64,000 nt of DNA from Strongyloides papillosus. Its lineage: Eukaryota > Nematoda > Chromadorea > Rhabditida > Strongyloididae. Below are positions 46,314 to 58,438 of this stretch, in pieces (positions within the stretch are counted from its first letter, which is position 1; the number at the start of each line of letters is the position of its first letter). The DNA lies in assembly GCA_005656395.1 (NCBI GenBank), contig SRSI01000043.1, forward strand, positions 620,001-684,000. The letters are read 5' to 3'. The notes below the pieces were generated by a model. It was not told the origin of the DNA. It was given only the letters and a program-made list of their open reading frames with translations, and made no database searches. The translations under genes were made by a program, and so were the position numbers.

Positions 46314-47107
46314 CTGTAAAAATATTTAAATAATATTATTTAATTTTGATGGGTTAGTTACAAAAACTTATGACAAAAAGACTTTTTAATGATAATCATA
46401 AAATATGTTAGTTTGAAAAGAAAAGATAAGAATTATATTATAAAAGTTCATTCATTAATTTTGAAAATATGAATAGACTGGTTTTGTGAATCTTTTAAAA
46501 TACAAAACAAGAGGTTGATTAGTATAATATATTTAAGTAATTTGTTACCTAAATATATATTTATCTTACAAATAATCTAATAATGATTTACGTCATAATC
46601 CTTTTTTGAAAGAAAAAAATAATAAAAGTTTTTCAATCATTGCTTTTAAATTACAAATAATTAGAAGTTTTATTTGTCTTTTTAAAAATTAAATTATAAT
46701 GAATAGCCCTCAATATATTGTAATTTTAGATTGCAAACTTTTTACCAAATATCAAATCGTTAGTAGAATATGAAATTTGAAGAAGATACTTTTACTGTCT
46801 CTCGGACAAAATAACAGTTAAGAACAAGTTTACATATAAAACTCTTATTGACAACAATCATAGAACTTCTTCAAAATATACATATATTTCTAATGAAGCT
46901 ATGTACCTCTACCTCAAATATATACACTTTACAGTATCGATATATATAACTACTATTCACAGGTAAAGATAAAGAAATCTTCCATCGAACTAATTTTAAT
47001 TAATATATTCTTAACATAATTCAATGAATTTCTCCCTTTCAAGTACACGTAAAGAATAGTAAAATCACCACAAACTTCTTTTCTTTTAAAAATAATATAC
47101 TACTTAC

Positions 47108-47339
47108 CACTACAATCATTACATTCACTCAAAATAATCCTACCATTATTTGGTATTATTTCAATAAATGTCCAGGCTCTTATGTATTCATTCCTCCTTT
47201 CACATCTTCCACAACACCCAGAATCATAAGGTAATGAAATTATCCTTTCCTCATACTTTTTTCTCTTCAAACATTTCATAAGATTTTCTTCTACAATATC
47301 AAAGATGCTTTGTATCAATAACCATAGCATACAGCACAT
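47108..47339 (-). other. Candidate distal first exon of the AIP3-type gene, or a separate gene
   Basis: It opens MCCMLWLLIQSIFDIVEENL, continues CLKRKKYEERIISLPYDSG, CGRCERRNEYIRAWTFIEII and ECNDCS, and ends at a GTAAGT donor in phase 1, compatible with the exons above. An acceptor (TTTTTATATAG) lies just upstream of the ATG. The cysteine pairs CCGRC and CNDC could form a small zinc site. It may be an independent gene whose other exons I cannot see. Confidence 0.4.
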
Positions 47340-47929
47340 CCTTAACTTCTATATAAAAATAATAAAATATTGAAAAAAAAGTGTAACTTTCTATCTTATA
47401 TACTACTAAATCATAATAATTTATGGCATGTTCTTGAAAAATTTTTTAATGTTATTTCCAACCCTCAAACATAAAATTTAAATGATAACAATATTTAATA
47501 ATTTTTACTGATTGACATGTACAAGAAAAATAACATAATATTTCATCATATCTTACTTGTTGAAGTTATAACATAAATGACATTTTTTTTAAAACAAAAT
47601 TTTAAAGACTAAATTTCTACTATCAACATTCTTTTATTTTGATGAATATGAATAATAAGAAATATATCACATTTACATATATTTTTGTCATAAAATATAT
47701 TTAACTATTATTCTTGAAAAAAATGATATATAAAAAAATTTATTTATGATAAAACAAAAAGTTATCTTTAGGTTAAAAAGATAAAATTTTGGTTAAAAAA
47801 TAACAACATTTCTTAAGGAACCATAAACACACAGGACAATAGAAACCATACCATGATAATATGTTATAATAATTATATAGATAGAAAGGTGTAGTGATAA
47901 AAAAACAATTAAAATTTGAATATATTTAT
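47340..47929. other. Intergenic, no gene seen
   Basis: About 590 AT-rich bases upstream of the distal AIP3-type exon and downstream of eIF3a. No feature is recognised. Confidence 0.5.
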
Positions 47930-50900
47930 TTAACGCCAACTACTTGCATCACTTCCAGTGTTAGATTGGTTATTTCTATTACGATTAGGCCCAGCATTTC
48001 GGGTGTTTGTATTATTACCATACGGTTGATTACTACGACGATTACTATCTATTTGTTTGTGTGGTGGACGGTAAGCATTGGATGTTTGGGTATTTTCTTG
48101 TCTTCCGGAAGACATTCTTTTGTTTGAATTTATACTCCATCCCTCATTATCAGTATTGTTTGGTTGTTGTTGTGATGGTGGTTGTTGTTGTTCATTGACA
48201 CCTGAACGTGGGGCAGTATTTGTTGATGAAGATGGAGCGGGACCTCTACGCCAATTATCATCGGCATCAGCATCAATTTTAGGGGGTTGATTTCTATTAA
48301 AGATATGTCCGCGATTTCCTGTCTCAGTTCTTTTCGGTACCCCAACTGGAGAGTTATCAGAAAGTGGAATAGATCTCTTGATCTCAACAGGTTTAGCATT
48401 TCCAAATGGATTTGATCTTGGGATACTCTTACGATCATTTACCTTTGGAACAGGTGATATTGTCTTTGGAGCATCATTACTCTCAACAGGCCTCCTTCTC
48501 CAATTCTCATCAGCATCAGCAATTGTCTTTTCTTTCTGTTTTTGTTTTTCTAATGCCAATTGTCGGCTACGCTCATTTTCAGCTTCTAATTGTTTTTGAC
48601 GTTCTTCCTCCTTACGTTTACGTTCCTCCTCCTCTCTAGCTAATCTTTCTTTCTCTTGTCTATCCCTAATTCTTTGTTGAAGTCTTTCTTCAGCGATTCT
48701 TGCTTCTCTAGCTTTGACTTCAGCCTCCCATTGTGCCATTTCTCTTTCGTACTCATCCTTGTGTTTCTCGAAAACATTATTACAGAACTTCTCTATTTCA
48801 CCTAAAGAACTTTCAACAAGATTATATGCAGCAACCTCTGCTTCATGATCAGCAACAGCCTTTTGAACACGCTTAGCCTCAGCAACAGCAAACAAATCTG
48901 CTGCCTCCTGATTGAAACCTTTAACTAAACTATCTAAATGTGGACGTTCTAATGCATGTAAAGCACGAACAGTATGATCGAACTTCTTCTCTTGATTTTT
49001 CTTTTTCATTGATAATGTTCTTTCCTCATTCTCCATACGTTGGCGGTGTTCCCTCATAATTTCTTCTGGATTAAGACTAGCAAATGCCTCTTCTCCTTTC
49101 TCTTTGATAATTTGTTTGTATAGTGGATTCTCCTTAATTTGATTCAATTGATATAATCTTATCTTCTCTTGGTTTTCTTTTGCTTCAAGTTCTCTTCTTT
49201 CGGCTTCTCTTATACGATTAGCAACTTCTAATTTCTTCATTTCATCAGCTGTTTCTTTTTCTTTCTTAATCTTAGCAGCTTCAGCGGCCTTTCTGGCTCT
49301 TTCTTGTTTAACCAATTCTTTTGTTTCCTTGTAATTTTCAATGGTTTCTTTTCTCTTCATAATTTCCTTTTGAATTCTATCTCTACTATTAAGATAAGAA
49401 CGAAGTTGGTGTTTATAAACATCTTCAGCATGAACCTTCCTAATATCACGTTCAATTGCTAACCAAGTTGATCTGATATCAGAAAAGAAGTACCCTAACA
49501 CATTACGAATATTAAACTCATTTGGTTTCTCACAACCAGCATTAAAGAATGCCTGATCAATTGGGTCATAATCTCCACACAAAGATTCATCATTCCTTAT
49601 AAAGGTAATACTCTTACCTCTATGATCGATACGTGCACGTACAAAACGTTGTTTACAGATATCAACAATAAACCTTTCCAATTCGAATTGATTATAGAAT
49701 GGTATAAGACGTTTTAGTTTGTCTATGTTAATACAATCATATAGTAATGATATTTGTTTGAATATCTTAGTTGCTGCTACACAGTTAACTGTTGATTGGT
49801 ATTGATCAAAATCATTCTTATTTAATTGAGACAATTGATTCATCCCTTTGGTTATGACTTCAGCTAACTCGAGTGGTGAAAAGTCAAATTCCATTTTTTC
49901 GTACATATTTCTAACAACTGGGTGGGCAAATGATAGAATATTCATGCGTGTTACGTCATTTATAAGTCCAGATCTAGTTGGAACTGTTTGAAGTCTAAGT
50001 AAAGAGGATAATGTTCTTACGTTAGTATGGAATTGTTCAGTAAAATCAAGAAGTCTACTAAGCATACCAGGTTTGTCGGCATCATTCGGAATAGACATTA
50101 CCGCTAACAACACTTTATTAGCTTGATCTACGTGATCCTCATTATTTAAGGATTTCTTAACATCTTTGAAGGCAAACTTTTGCATTAAAGCAGCAGCATG
50201 GAAAAGCGTATTACCTCCTTGCCAGAAGATAAGAGCTAATTTATCATAATAATTAGCATAACTCACAGGTTTAACCATCTTTTTATCAATATCTTTACTT
50301 AATTGCATCATTCCATGAAGATCCTCAGCACTCTTATAAGCCTCCTGCCAAAGTTCCATTTTTATAGCCGTATCAAGTTGAATACTTCTTGTCTCCTGCA
50401 TCAATTGGAGAGACTCAATATTATTAAGCTTAATTGAACTATTATTTTGAAGTTGATTCTTAACAATCTGTGAAAGATGTAAACGAAGTGTCTCACATAA
50501 CTTTCTGAATTCAGTTCTTCTTTGATATTTTAGGCAAAAATTAAAAGAGCTCCTTGCAACTTCATGGTACAATTGTTCGAACATCTGGTTATTCCTGAGC
50601 ATGTCGAGGCAATTACGATAAGAATCCCATAGAAAACGTAACCATGGTGAAAGAACAGCACGATCCATACGATCTTGTGTTACGGCTCCAGAGACGACTG
50701 ATAGGAGTAAGTTTTCTGGAGTACTAACAAGATCCAAGTCATCGATTTCCTCAACACGTTCTATTGAACTTTTTTGGGCGTCACTTGTTTTACTTTCAGC
50801 TGTTTCTAAGAATTTTCTTAATACCATTTCAAAAGAGGTGATAGAAGTCTGAAGTAAAAAGAGAATAATTAGAAAAAAGTTCCAAGAAAACATACCTGTT

Positions 50901-51138
50901 GTGAAAGAGCTTTGTAGTGAAAAAGAGCATCTTTAGCGTAACTTGAGTTTCTCAAATTGACACATAACTCAACATGTTTCAACATGATTTGTTCAATAGT
51001 TGATGTCCAAGTTTTTTGACGGCGATCCTTCATAACATCATGGAGGGTATCCAAACCATCACGTTCCTTACCAACAGAAATAAACTCCATAGCCCTTTGA
51101 AGAGCTGTCTCGGGTTTTTGATATTGACCGACACCCAT
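47930..51138 (-). CDS. egl-45: Translation initiation factor eIF3 subunit A
   Basis: Exons 51138-50896 and 50848-47930 (47-nt intron, phase 0) give 1053 residues. The N-terminus [20 protein letters not shown] is diagnostic. The PCI domain lies around residues 330-520. It is followed by a long charged coiled coil/spectrin region ([40 protein letters not shown]), then a disordered Arg/Asn/Gln-rich tail with [12 protein letters not shown] and [12 protein letters not shown] repeats. The family's DDDRxxRRG-type decapeptides are thus reduced to two recognisable units. eIF3a scaffolds the eIF3 complex on the 40S subunit and helps mRNA recruitment. Confidence 0.95.
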
Positions 51139-51914
51139 TTTTTAATTTAAAACTAAAAAAAAACACAAAAATTGATTTAAATTTAAAAAAAAAGAAAAAA
51201 TCAATCGCGACCGTTTAATTGACATAAATTATATTTTTTTAATTACCCTAAACGTTGGTGTATGTTAATACGATTAAAAATAACTACAATATACATGAAA
51301 TAAAGCTAGTTTCAATTTGTGGTGCAATGCATACGGTACACACATTTTCCATAAATTTCAGTGTATTATAAAGAAATCAAAAAATCAACCATAAATAAGT
51401 AACGAGACACCAAGGTAAACAATATAAACATAATTATTTACTTAAAAAAATAATAAAAAATAACCCACAAAGTCAATTCCAACAGGCCAAATTAATTGTA
51501 TAATAGAGTAACAGAAAGGCGGAATGAGAAATGTTATATTGGAAGGATGTACATTCAAATTTTAAATTACACCGTGTCAATTAGGAGTAATCTTGAAATA
51601 TTGTGTAGTTTATAGTGAGATAATCATGTTATTTATTTTTTTACTTACGACGTTTTATGTTTTTAAAAATACGTTCTTTAGTTGACGCTAAAGCAAAGGA
51701 AAATCTTTCTTTAAAAAAAATTGTTTGACAAATACTCAAGAATGGTATTTCTAAAGAACATTCTCTCATTATTTTTAGAAAATACAAACAAAACAAACTC
51801 TTTTTTATATTATTTTTTATTATCTTCAAATGAATAAATTTTCTAATATTGTAAAATAAAATAAACAACGAAATAATTATAATATTTGAAGAAAGACACA
51901 AGAAAGTAACACAT
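51139..51914. other. Intergenic, no gene seen
   Basis: About 780 bases between SRP19 and eIF3a, both on the minus strand. An 86-codon minus-strand frame at 51641-51901 just beyond the SRP19 start region has no protein-like features. Confidence 0.5.
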
Positions 51915-52355
51915 TTATTTTTTCTTTCCTTTAACTTTGCTGCTAGTAGCCATTGGAGAGGCAGAATTGAATATGGACCATGGATCTACTTTTTTAGGCA
52001 CCTGTCTATCTTTCATATTCCTAATTCCTTCAGCAGCTCTTATAAATATATCCTTTCTGCTTTTGAATTTTTGGTTACAAAAAGATCCATCATCGTTCTT
52101 GAGTTGGACTCGGACTCGACCCTGGCTGTAGTATAGGTGACTCCCATGTAATGGATGCATTTTATTTGGTTCTTCAATAACATTTAACCCTTCCCCACTT
52201 AAGATATTGTAAATTTCTTTTGATGTTGGATTTTCACAGGCTAAATTTTTTGAAATAACTCTTCCTTCTCTTACAGTTTTGTTAGAATTCAAAAATAGAG
52301 GATAAATACATACCCATTTAGATGGATCCGAGTGAGCTCTTTTGCTATAGTCCAT
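51915..52355 (-). CDS. SRP19: Signal recognition particle 19 kDa protein
   Basis: Single exon, 146 residues, the usual size. It begins MDYSKRAHSDPSKWVCIYP, with the conserved WVCIYPLFLNSNKTVREGR block, then ENPTSKEIYNILSGEGLNV, KMHPLHGSHLYYSQGRVRVQ and a lysine-rich end (SSKVKGKKK). SRP19 binds helices 6 and 8 of SRP RNA and promotes SRP54 loading in the particle that targets secretory proteins to the ER. Confidence 0.95.
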   Translation of the reverse strand: MDYSKRAHSDPSKWVCIYPLFLNSNKTVREGRVISKNLACENPTSKEIYNILSGEGLNVIEEPNKMHPLHGSHLYYSQGRVRVQLKNDDGSFCNQKFKSRKDIFIRAAEGIRNMKDRQVPKKVDPWSIFNSASPMATSSKVKGKKK

Positions 52356-52889
52356 TGTTTATTTACAAATAAATATTGGTACTTTAGAATTATGTCTAAA
52401 TCTTGACAACTAATTTGTTTCTATGAAATTCGTGGTAAAACACATGATTAAAGATGCGTTGTACAAAGTTTTTAAATGTTTTTGTGGTAATAATTAAGAT
52501 ATTTTGAATGGGGTACTTAATTTGGGTATTATGAAAAGATAGGTAATTAGACATCAAGTAATTCTTTAGTTTAGATGATAAGTAAAATATTTATTTTACC
52601 CATCACAACGATGTACTTTTTGTTTTCCGTACAGCCACATGAATTTTATTGGAAAGTATATCGTATAATTGATTTTCACAACATTTTCAAAAGAAATAGA
52701 TTGTTTGAGATAAATTAACAGTAATTAATTTAATTATTTCGTTAGTTTTTTTTATTTTACATTACTCTACAACTACCTACCTACTATTTTCGAATATTGT
52801 AAGACATTTTTCCATTTAGAACACTGAATTGCCAACTCACACTGCGTTACTGATCTAATTTCAAAAACACACCATTTCATCTTACAATC
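52356..52889. promoter_or_regulatory. Divergent promoter region between SRP19 and the glucosidase II beta gene
   Basis: About 530 bases between head-to-head starts of two ER-related genes. No specific element is recognised. Co-regulation is possible but not shown. Confidence 0.35.
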
Positions 52890-54493
52890 ATGAATAAGAT
52901 TGTAGCAGTAGCAATTTTAATATTTTCTGTTTCTTTTGTCTCCACTGAAACCAATCGCCCCAGAGGAGTATCTCTCAAAGACGGTCACTTGTATGACGAT
53001 ACCAACGAAAAATTCCAATGCCTGGACGGCTCCAAAACCATCCCCTTTGAGGCAGTCAACGATGACTACTGTGATTGTAAAGATGGTAGTGATGAACCCG
53101 GAACCTCTGCCTGTCCAAATGGCAAATTTTACTGTATGAACAAAGGGTATACTTCAAAGACTATTCCTTCATCAATGGTTAATGATAATATTTGCGGTAT
53201 GTTTTGATTTATATTTTGTTTATTTTTATTGATTATTTATTTTAAATAGATTGTTGTGACGGTAGCGATGAATGGGATTCTGGTGTAACTTGTCCAAATA
53301 CCTGTGAATCTTTGGGTGCTGAGGCTAGAGAGAAAGCAATTAAGAAGATGGAAGTTATTAAGGAAGGTTGGGAGAAGAGAAAGGAATTGGTTGTTGAGGG
53401 TGAGAAGATGTACCTTGAACAAAGTGAATCAATTACATCTGTCAAGGAAGAGGTTGAGAAATTGAAAGAAGAAAAGGAGAAATTGGAGAATGAATTGAAA
53501 CCATTTGAAGAAAAAGAAAAGGAATTGAAAGACAAAGCCGATAAAATATGGAATGAGACTGTAAAAGCAAAGAAGGATGCTAAAGCTAAGAAGATGTTTG
53601 AACAATTTGATATTAATAAAGATGGGAAAATTACTCTCGATGAAATTAAAAAGATTTCTCAAGCTGATTCTGATAACGATAAAGAAGTAACTGACGATGA
53701 AGCTAAAGCATTTTTCGGTAATAATGAAGAAGCCGATCTTGAAAAGTTTACAAATGACATCTATGATATCATTAAGCATGATATGAGACATAAACGTTCA
53801 GAAGATGAGAGTGCTGAAAAACCAAAAGAACAGGAAGGTAGTGAAAAAGAAGGTAATCAGGAGGAACAACATGAAAAAGAGGGAGAAGAGGCTGAAAGTG
53901 GAAAAGATGTAGAATCAGAAGGCCATAAAGAAGATGATCATGCAGATCAAATTAAGAGTGAAGATGACGATGAATATGAACACAAACCTGAATACGATGA
54001 AGAGACAAAAGCAGCTATTGCCGAAGCTGACAAATACCGCGAAAAAATCCGTGAAATCTCAGACAAAATGCATACTCAAGAAGACAGTATCCGCAATGTT
54101 GAGAAATTCCTTGAAATAAATTTTGGAGAAGACAAAGCATGGGCATCATTATTTAAGAAATGTTTCGAAATCACCCAAAAACAATATGTATATAAAGTTT
54201 GCTTGTTTGAAAGAACATCACAAAAAGATTCTAGTGGATATGGTGAGACATCCCTCGGTAACTGGGAGAATTGGCTTGAACAAGACACAAATCCATTTAA
54301 AATTCAAAGTTACACAAATGGACAATCTTGTTGGAATGGTCCAAATAGAAGTACTAAAGTTGTAATTGAATGTGGCAGGGAGACAGAACTTGTTGATGCT
54401 ACAGAACCATCAAAATGTGAATATGTCTTTACCTTGAAATCACCAATTGCATGTCCAGATCCATCAACAATCAATCTTCATGATGAATTGTAA
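52890..54493 (+). CDS. PRKCSH: Glucosidase II beta subunit (PRKCSH)
   Basis: Exons 52890-53196 and 53250-54493 (53-nt intron, phase 1) give 516 residues. A signal peptide (IVAVAILIFSVSFVSTE) is followed by two LDL-receptor-A-type modules (VNDDYCDCKDGSDEPGTSAC; DNICGDCCDGSDEW), a coiled coil and an EF-hand pair (FDINKDGKITLDE; DSDNDKEVTDDE). Then come a Glu-rich acidic stretch, the mannose-6-phosphate-receptor homology domain (NGQSCWNGPNRSTKVVIECG) and a C-terminal HDEL retrieval signal. It binds mannose on N-glycans and holds the catalytic alpha subunit in the ER during the calnexin cycle. All expected parts are present. Confidence 0.95.
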
Positions 54494-54731
54494 ATTACTT
54501 ATTGTTTACTCTATGTTTTTTCGAAATAAAATTTTATTACCAGTACTTAGTAACTAGATTTATTTTAATAAAAAAAAACAAATGTTTTTAAAGGTTATTA
54601 TAAAAATTATTTACAAGCATAAAAATACAATAAAACAAAGCAGTTACTTTTTAATAATTTATTTTTATGTTTTTAGTCTTTTAAAACAAGTAAAAAACAA
54701 CAACGCAGGTATATTAAACTTATAAGATCAT

Positions 54732-56120
54732 TTACTTCTTCTTGGCACCAGCCTTTTGGGCGGATTTGGTGGCCTTAGCGTCTCCATCTGATTTGGTGAC
54801 TCCTTTAATAACTCCTACGGCAACAGTTTGTCTCATATCACGAACAGCGAAACGTCCAAGTGGTGGGTAATCAGTGAAAGCTTCAACACAGAGTGGTTTG
54901 GATGGGATAAGTTCAACGATACCAGCATCTCCGGATTTAAGGAATTTTGGAGCATCTTCAACTTTTTTACCGGTACGTCTGTCGACTTTTTCTTTGAGTT
55001 CAGCGAATCTGCAGGCGATGTGAGCAGTGTGACAATCTAAAACTGGGGTGTATCCAGCAGCAATTTGTCCTGGGTGGTTCATGATAATAACTTGAGCGGT
55101 GAAGGATTTAGCTTCCTTGGCTGGGTCATTCTTAGAATCAGAGCAGACAGAACCACGACGGATATCTTTAACGGAAATGTTCTTTACGTTGAAACCAACA
55201 TTGTCTCCTGGTACGGCTTCAGCAAGGGATTCGTGGTGCATTTCGACGGATTTAACTTCAGTTGATACACCTTGTGGAGCGAAGGTAACAACCATACCTG
55301 GTTTAAGGATACCAGTTTCAACACGACCGACTGGGACTGTTCCGATACCTCCAATCTTGTAGACGTCTTGGAGTGGGAGACGGAGTGGTTTGTCAGTTGG
55401 ACGGGATGGTGGGACAATGGCGTCAAGAGCTTCAAGAAGAGTCTTTCCGGAGGCGTTTCCTTCTTTACGTTCAACAGCCCATCCTTTGAACCATGGCATG
55501 TTGGTGGATGGCTCAAGCATGTTGTCTCCGTGGAATCCAGAGATTGGAACGAAAGCAACGGCTTTTGGATTGTATCCGATCTTCTTGATGAAGTTTTGTA
55601 CTTCAGTAACAACTTCATTGAAACGGGCCTCACTGTATGGTGGTTCAGTAGAATCCATCTTGTTACATGCAACAATAAGTTGTTTTACTCCAAGAGTTTG
55701 GGCTAAGAGAGCATGTTCACGAGTTTGTCCGTTCTTTGAAATACCAGCTTCGAATTCACCAGTACCACAAGCAACGACGAGTACGGCACAATCAGCTTGA
55801 GATGTTCCGGTAATCATGTTCTTGATGAAATCTCTGTGACCTGGAGCGTCAATAATGGTGACGTAGTATTTTGAGGTCTCGAATTTCCAGAGGGCAATAT
55901 CAATTGTGATACCACGTTCTCTTTCAGCCTTAAGTTTGTCCAAAACCCAAGCGTATTTGAATGATCCTTTACCCATTTCTTGAGCTTCTTTCTCGAATTT
56001 CTCGATGGTTCTCTTGTCGATACCTCCACATTTGTAGATCAAGTGTCCAGTGGTTGTAGATTTTCCGGAGTCGACGTGTCCGATGACAACAATATTGATA
56101 TGAGTCTTTTCCTTACCCAT
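54732..56120 (-). CDS. eef-1A: Translation elongation factor eEF1A
   Basis: Single exon, 462 residues, complete. GTPase motifs are GHVDSGKST (G1), DAPGHRDF (G3) and NKMD (G4). The N-terminus [20 protein letters not shown] and lysine-rich end AQKAGAKKK are typical. It delivers aminoacyl-tRNA to the ribosome. Its base composition is clearly less AT-biased than its neighbours, with frequent GGT, CCA, ACC, AAG and CGT codons, as expected for strong codon bias in a very highly expressed gene. A 5' UTR splice acceptor (TTAATTGTAG) ends 18 nt before the ATG. Confidence 0.98.
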   Translation of the reverse strand: MGKEKTHINIVVIGHVDSGKSTTTGHLIYKCGGIDKRTIEKFEKEAQEMGKGSFKYAWVLDKLKAERERGITIDIALWKFETSKYYVTIIDAPGHRDFIKNMITGTSQADCAVLVVACGTGEFEAGISKNGQTREHALLAQTLGVKQLIVACNKMDSTEPPYSEARFNEVVTEVQNFIKKIGYNPKAVAFVPISGFHGDNMLEPSTNMPWFKGWAVERKEGNASGKTLLEALDAIVPPSRPTDKPLRLPLQDVYKIGGIGTVPVGRVETGILKPGMVVTFAPQGVSTEVKSVEMHHESLAEAVPGDNVGFNVKNISVKDIRRGSVCSDSKNDPAKEAKSFTAQVIIMNHPGQIAAGYTPVLDCHTAHIACRFAELKEKVDRRTGKKVEDAPKFLKSGDAGIVELIPSKPLCVEAFTDYPPLGRFAVRDMRQTVAVGVIKGVTKSDGDAKATKSAQKAGAKKK

Positions 56121-56338
56121 GGTAAATAGCTAATGAATCTACAATTAAAAAAGAATTAAATATAAAGTGTTTAAAAGTTATACGAGAAAAATAATATACA
56201 AGGTAATTACGAATGGGAAATGAAACGTATTATTAAATGAAAATATATGATACAATTATAAATATAATATTTTGGGTTGTGGAGAAATATTACCACACCC
56301 AAAACTTTCTGGTCGAGAAATATACCTGAGCATCGACA

Positions 56339-56345
56339 TTTTATA
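56339..56345 (-). promoter_or_regulatory. Candidate TATA box and 5' leader donor of eEF1A
   Basis: On the minus strand GTGTATAAAATGTCGATGCTCAG is followed by GTATAT. TATAAAA lies about 220 nt upstream of the eEF1A ATG. The CAG|GTATAT donor (about 56331) could pair with the acceptor at 56139-56140 to remove a leader intron of about 190 nt. Alternatively the whole stretch is an outron removed by trans-splicing. Confidence 0.45.
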
Positions 56346-56403
56346 CACACTTGTTATCAATATTTTGTAAACAAATAGTTCTTGTACGGTAGGAGGTTTG
56401 TAA

Positions 56404-56448
56404 AAAAAGACCTGCACATCATATATTGTGGATGATGAAGGTCTTTTT
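56404..56448. repeat. Inverted repeat upstream of eEF1A
   Basis: A perfect 10-bp outer inverted repeat (AAAAAGACCT at 56404-56413, AGGTCTTTTT at 56439-56448) encloses a second 6-bp one (CATCAT at 56417-56422, ATGATG at 56432-56437). It could be a hairpin or a dyad binding site in the eEF1A promoter. Confidence 0.55.
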
Positions 56449-57353
56449 CAATGGACAGCCCATTTTTTTTATTACACTAGCAGCTAGTACGAGTAAATAA
56501 AAAGGTTGTGTGGTCGCGCCAACGCATATGTATTTACATTAGGTTATTGAAAGCAAAACTTTGAAAGGGAAACTTTTTCAATGATTTCTATGAGGTAAAT
56601 GAAGGGATTATTGATGAAAACATCTGATGAAAATGGAGGTTTTTGATGTTTATAGGGATTGAAATTTTTCAATTTCAAAAACATTTCCTTTCCAAGAAAA
56701 GACTTTCATTGATTTATTTTTTATAACACTTCTTGTTGTGAAAGAGAAATATATTTATGACTATCAATAAAGACACAATCTATGAAATTTAATTTCTTTA
56801 AGTATAATATGCAATTATAGATTAGTCATAGAATGCTTTTTTTAAAGTAAAATTAGAAGGACAGATAAAATGTTATTAAAAAAAGGGATTAGAAATAAAT
56901 TACATAAAATAATCAAGCAATAATTATATTACATAAACTCTGGATAAACTAGATGTCATAAAAATTGGCCTTTGATGTATCAAAAGTGAAATTTTAATGA
57001 GAAATCAATTCCGGAATCAATTATTGCATTGTTAAAAGTGAAAATTACAATAAAAGTACAATAAATATAATTGGATAAAATAATAACATTGAAAGTTTGT
57101 TATAGTAATATGTATCTGGATATGTTAATGAGATAAATGAGGATGTGTCTTAAGAAAAGAGATTTAAAAATGTCTAGATTTTAATTTTATGGATCGTTAA
57201 TTTTTAAAGAATCTTATTACCTAAAAAGCGAGTTTTCAAAATTCAAAAAATTGGTATTTAAAAGAACAATCCTCAGGAAATCCATCATACTAAGAAAAGT
57301 TCACTAACTAATTCAATTATCTAAAAATATGGTATGTTTTGTGTAATAATTCA
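56449..57353. other. Intergenic, no gene seen
   Basis: About 900 bases between eEF1A (-) and a small secreted-protein gene (+). No tRNA or open frame is seen. Confidence 0.5.
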
Positions 57354-57707
57354 ATGAAATTCTTATTGTTTCAGAAATTTTTAACTATTCTTGCTCCAAT
57401 TGCCTTTGTTCAATTCACTACAGCTTGCCTTGGAGGAAACGGCGGAGGATTACTTGGAGGTGTTGGATTACCTGGTCTTGGAGGAGCTGGCTGTTGTTCT
57501 CAACCACAACCTGGAGCCTGTGGCCCTCAACCACCATGTGGAGCACCACAATATCAAGCACCACCACAGGTTGTTCCTATAGCTGATTCATCATATGCCG
57601 CTCCACCAGTAGGATATGCTAAAGGTCCTATTATGGGAAATCCAAAAATCGGTGGTGTAGGTTACCCTCAAGCAGCTCCGCCAACATCATATGCCACTTC
57701 CGGATAA
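57354..57707 (+). CDS. Small secreted CLGG protein, Gly/Pro/Cys-rich
   Basis: The unspliced form starts MKFLLFQKFLTILAPIAFVQ at 57354 (117 residues). An alternative is a one-codon first exon, ATG at 57329-57331, spliced by GTATGT...TTTCAG to 57375. Either way the signal peptide ends at TTAC and the mature protein opens ACLGG with glycine-rich LLGGVGLPGLGGAG, then CC, PQPGACGPQPPCGAPQ and alanine/proline/tyrosine repeats. Together with the gene at 58867 it forms a local pair sharing TACLGG/EACLGG + GG + CC + PC. Similar openings occur in nematode ground-like and cuticle-associated secreted proteins, but no Ground-like domain is present. Confidence 0.68.
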   Translation: MKFLLFQKFLTILAPIAFVQFTTACLGGNGGGLLGGVGLPGLGGAGCCSQPQPGACGPQPPCGAPQYQAPPQVVPIADSSYAAPPVGYAKGPIMGNPKIGGVGYPQAAPPTSYATSG

Positions 57708-57910
57708 TTCAATGATATCAAAATAAATTAAAATATTTTTTTTATTGTTGTACATTTGATTATTATCATTCTTTATCAATAAATTTTATATAACACATTT
57801 TCAAATAATTTTATGAAATACCTATGTTATTTATTGGAATAAATCGCATACTCTTACGACGAAAACATTTTAAATTGTTAATTTAATTTTTTTAGAGTAT
57901 ATTCCTACAG

Positions 57911-58438
57911 ATGAATACAAGTAATTTTTCAAAAAAAGAATCTACAAATGGTGATGAACAGTATTTTGTAACGGAACGACACACTGAACAAAGGAAAAAA
58001 AACACCAAATCAAAGACTACCAATTTTTTTCGACGTGGTGGAAAGCTTTCAAATAATGACGGCATAAAATATTCAATGTTTGTTGAAATATACAAAATGT
58101 GGTTGGATTATTTCAATAACGTTACGTGTAGTGGAACCTTTAAAGCTGATGAAAGATTACTTAAGATAGATTATCATGGATGTCTCCTACTAATAACCCA
58201 TGCTACGAATAAATCTCTTATTGGAATTGATGGATTTGTGGTTCATGAATCAAGGCAAACTTTCCAGTTGATAACAAAAGAAGATAAACTTAAGACGATA
58301 CCTAAAAAAGATACTATCTTTCAATATGTCGTGAATAATAAAGTGTACATTTTATTTGGTAATGGAATATTACAGAAATGTTACACAAGGGGGAGAAAAC
58401 CAAAATCAATTGGTCAAATACCATTTTTAATATGTTAA
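57911..58438 (+). CDS. POP4: Ribonuclease P/MRP subunit POP4 (p29)
   Basis: Single exon, 175 residues. The C-terminal Sm-like barrel matches POP4/Rpp29: LLKIDYHGCLLLITHATNK, IGIDGFVVHESRQTFQLIT, KEDKLKTIPKKDTIFQYVV, then VYILFGNGILQKC. The N-terminus is basic and helical (RKKNTKSKTTNFFRRGGK), as usual. POP4 contacts the RNA in RNase P (tRNA 5' processing) and RNase MRP (rRNA processing). It is shorter than human POP4 (220). It is sandwiched between the two CLGG genes on the same strand. Confidence 0.9.
   Translation: MNTSNFSKKESTNGDEQYFVTERHTEQRKKNTKSKTTNFFRRGGKLSNNDGIKYSMFVEIYKMWLDYFNNVTCSGTFKADERLLKIDYHGCLLLITHATNKSLIGIDGFVVHESRQTFQLITKEDKLKTIPKKDTIFQYVVNNKVYILFGNGILQKCYTRGRKPKSIGQIPFLIC

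Noticed and set aside
55272..55800. Long plus-strand frames opposite eEF1A
   Set aside because: Shadows caused by the strong codon bias and lower AT content of eEF1A; Trp/Ser-rich nonsense content.
56281..56330. TTTCTGGTCGAGAAA as a heat-shock element near eEF1A
   Set aside because: Spacing between the TTC and GAA units does not match the nGAAnnTTCn rule. It lies inside the proposed leader intron or outron.
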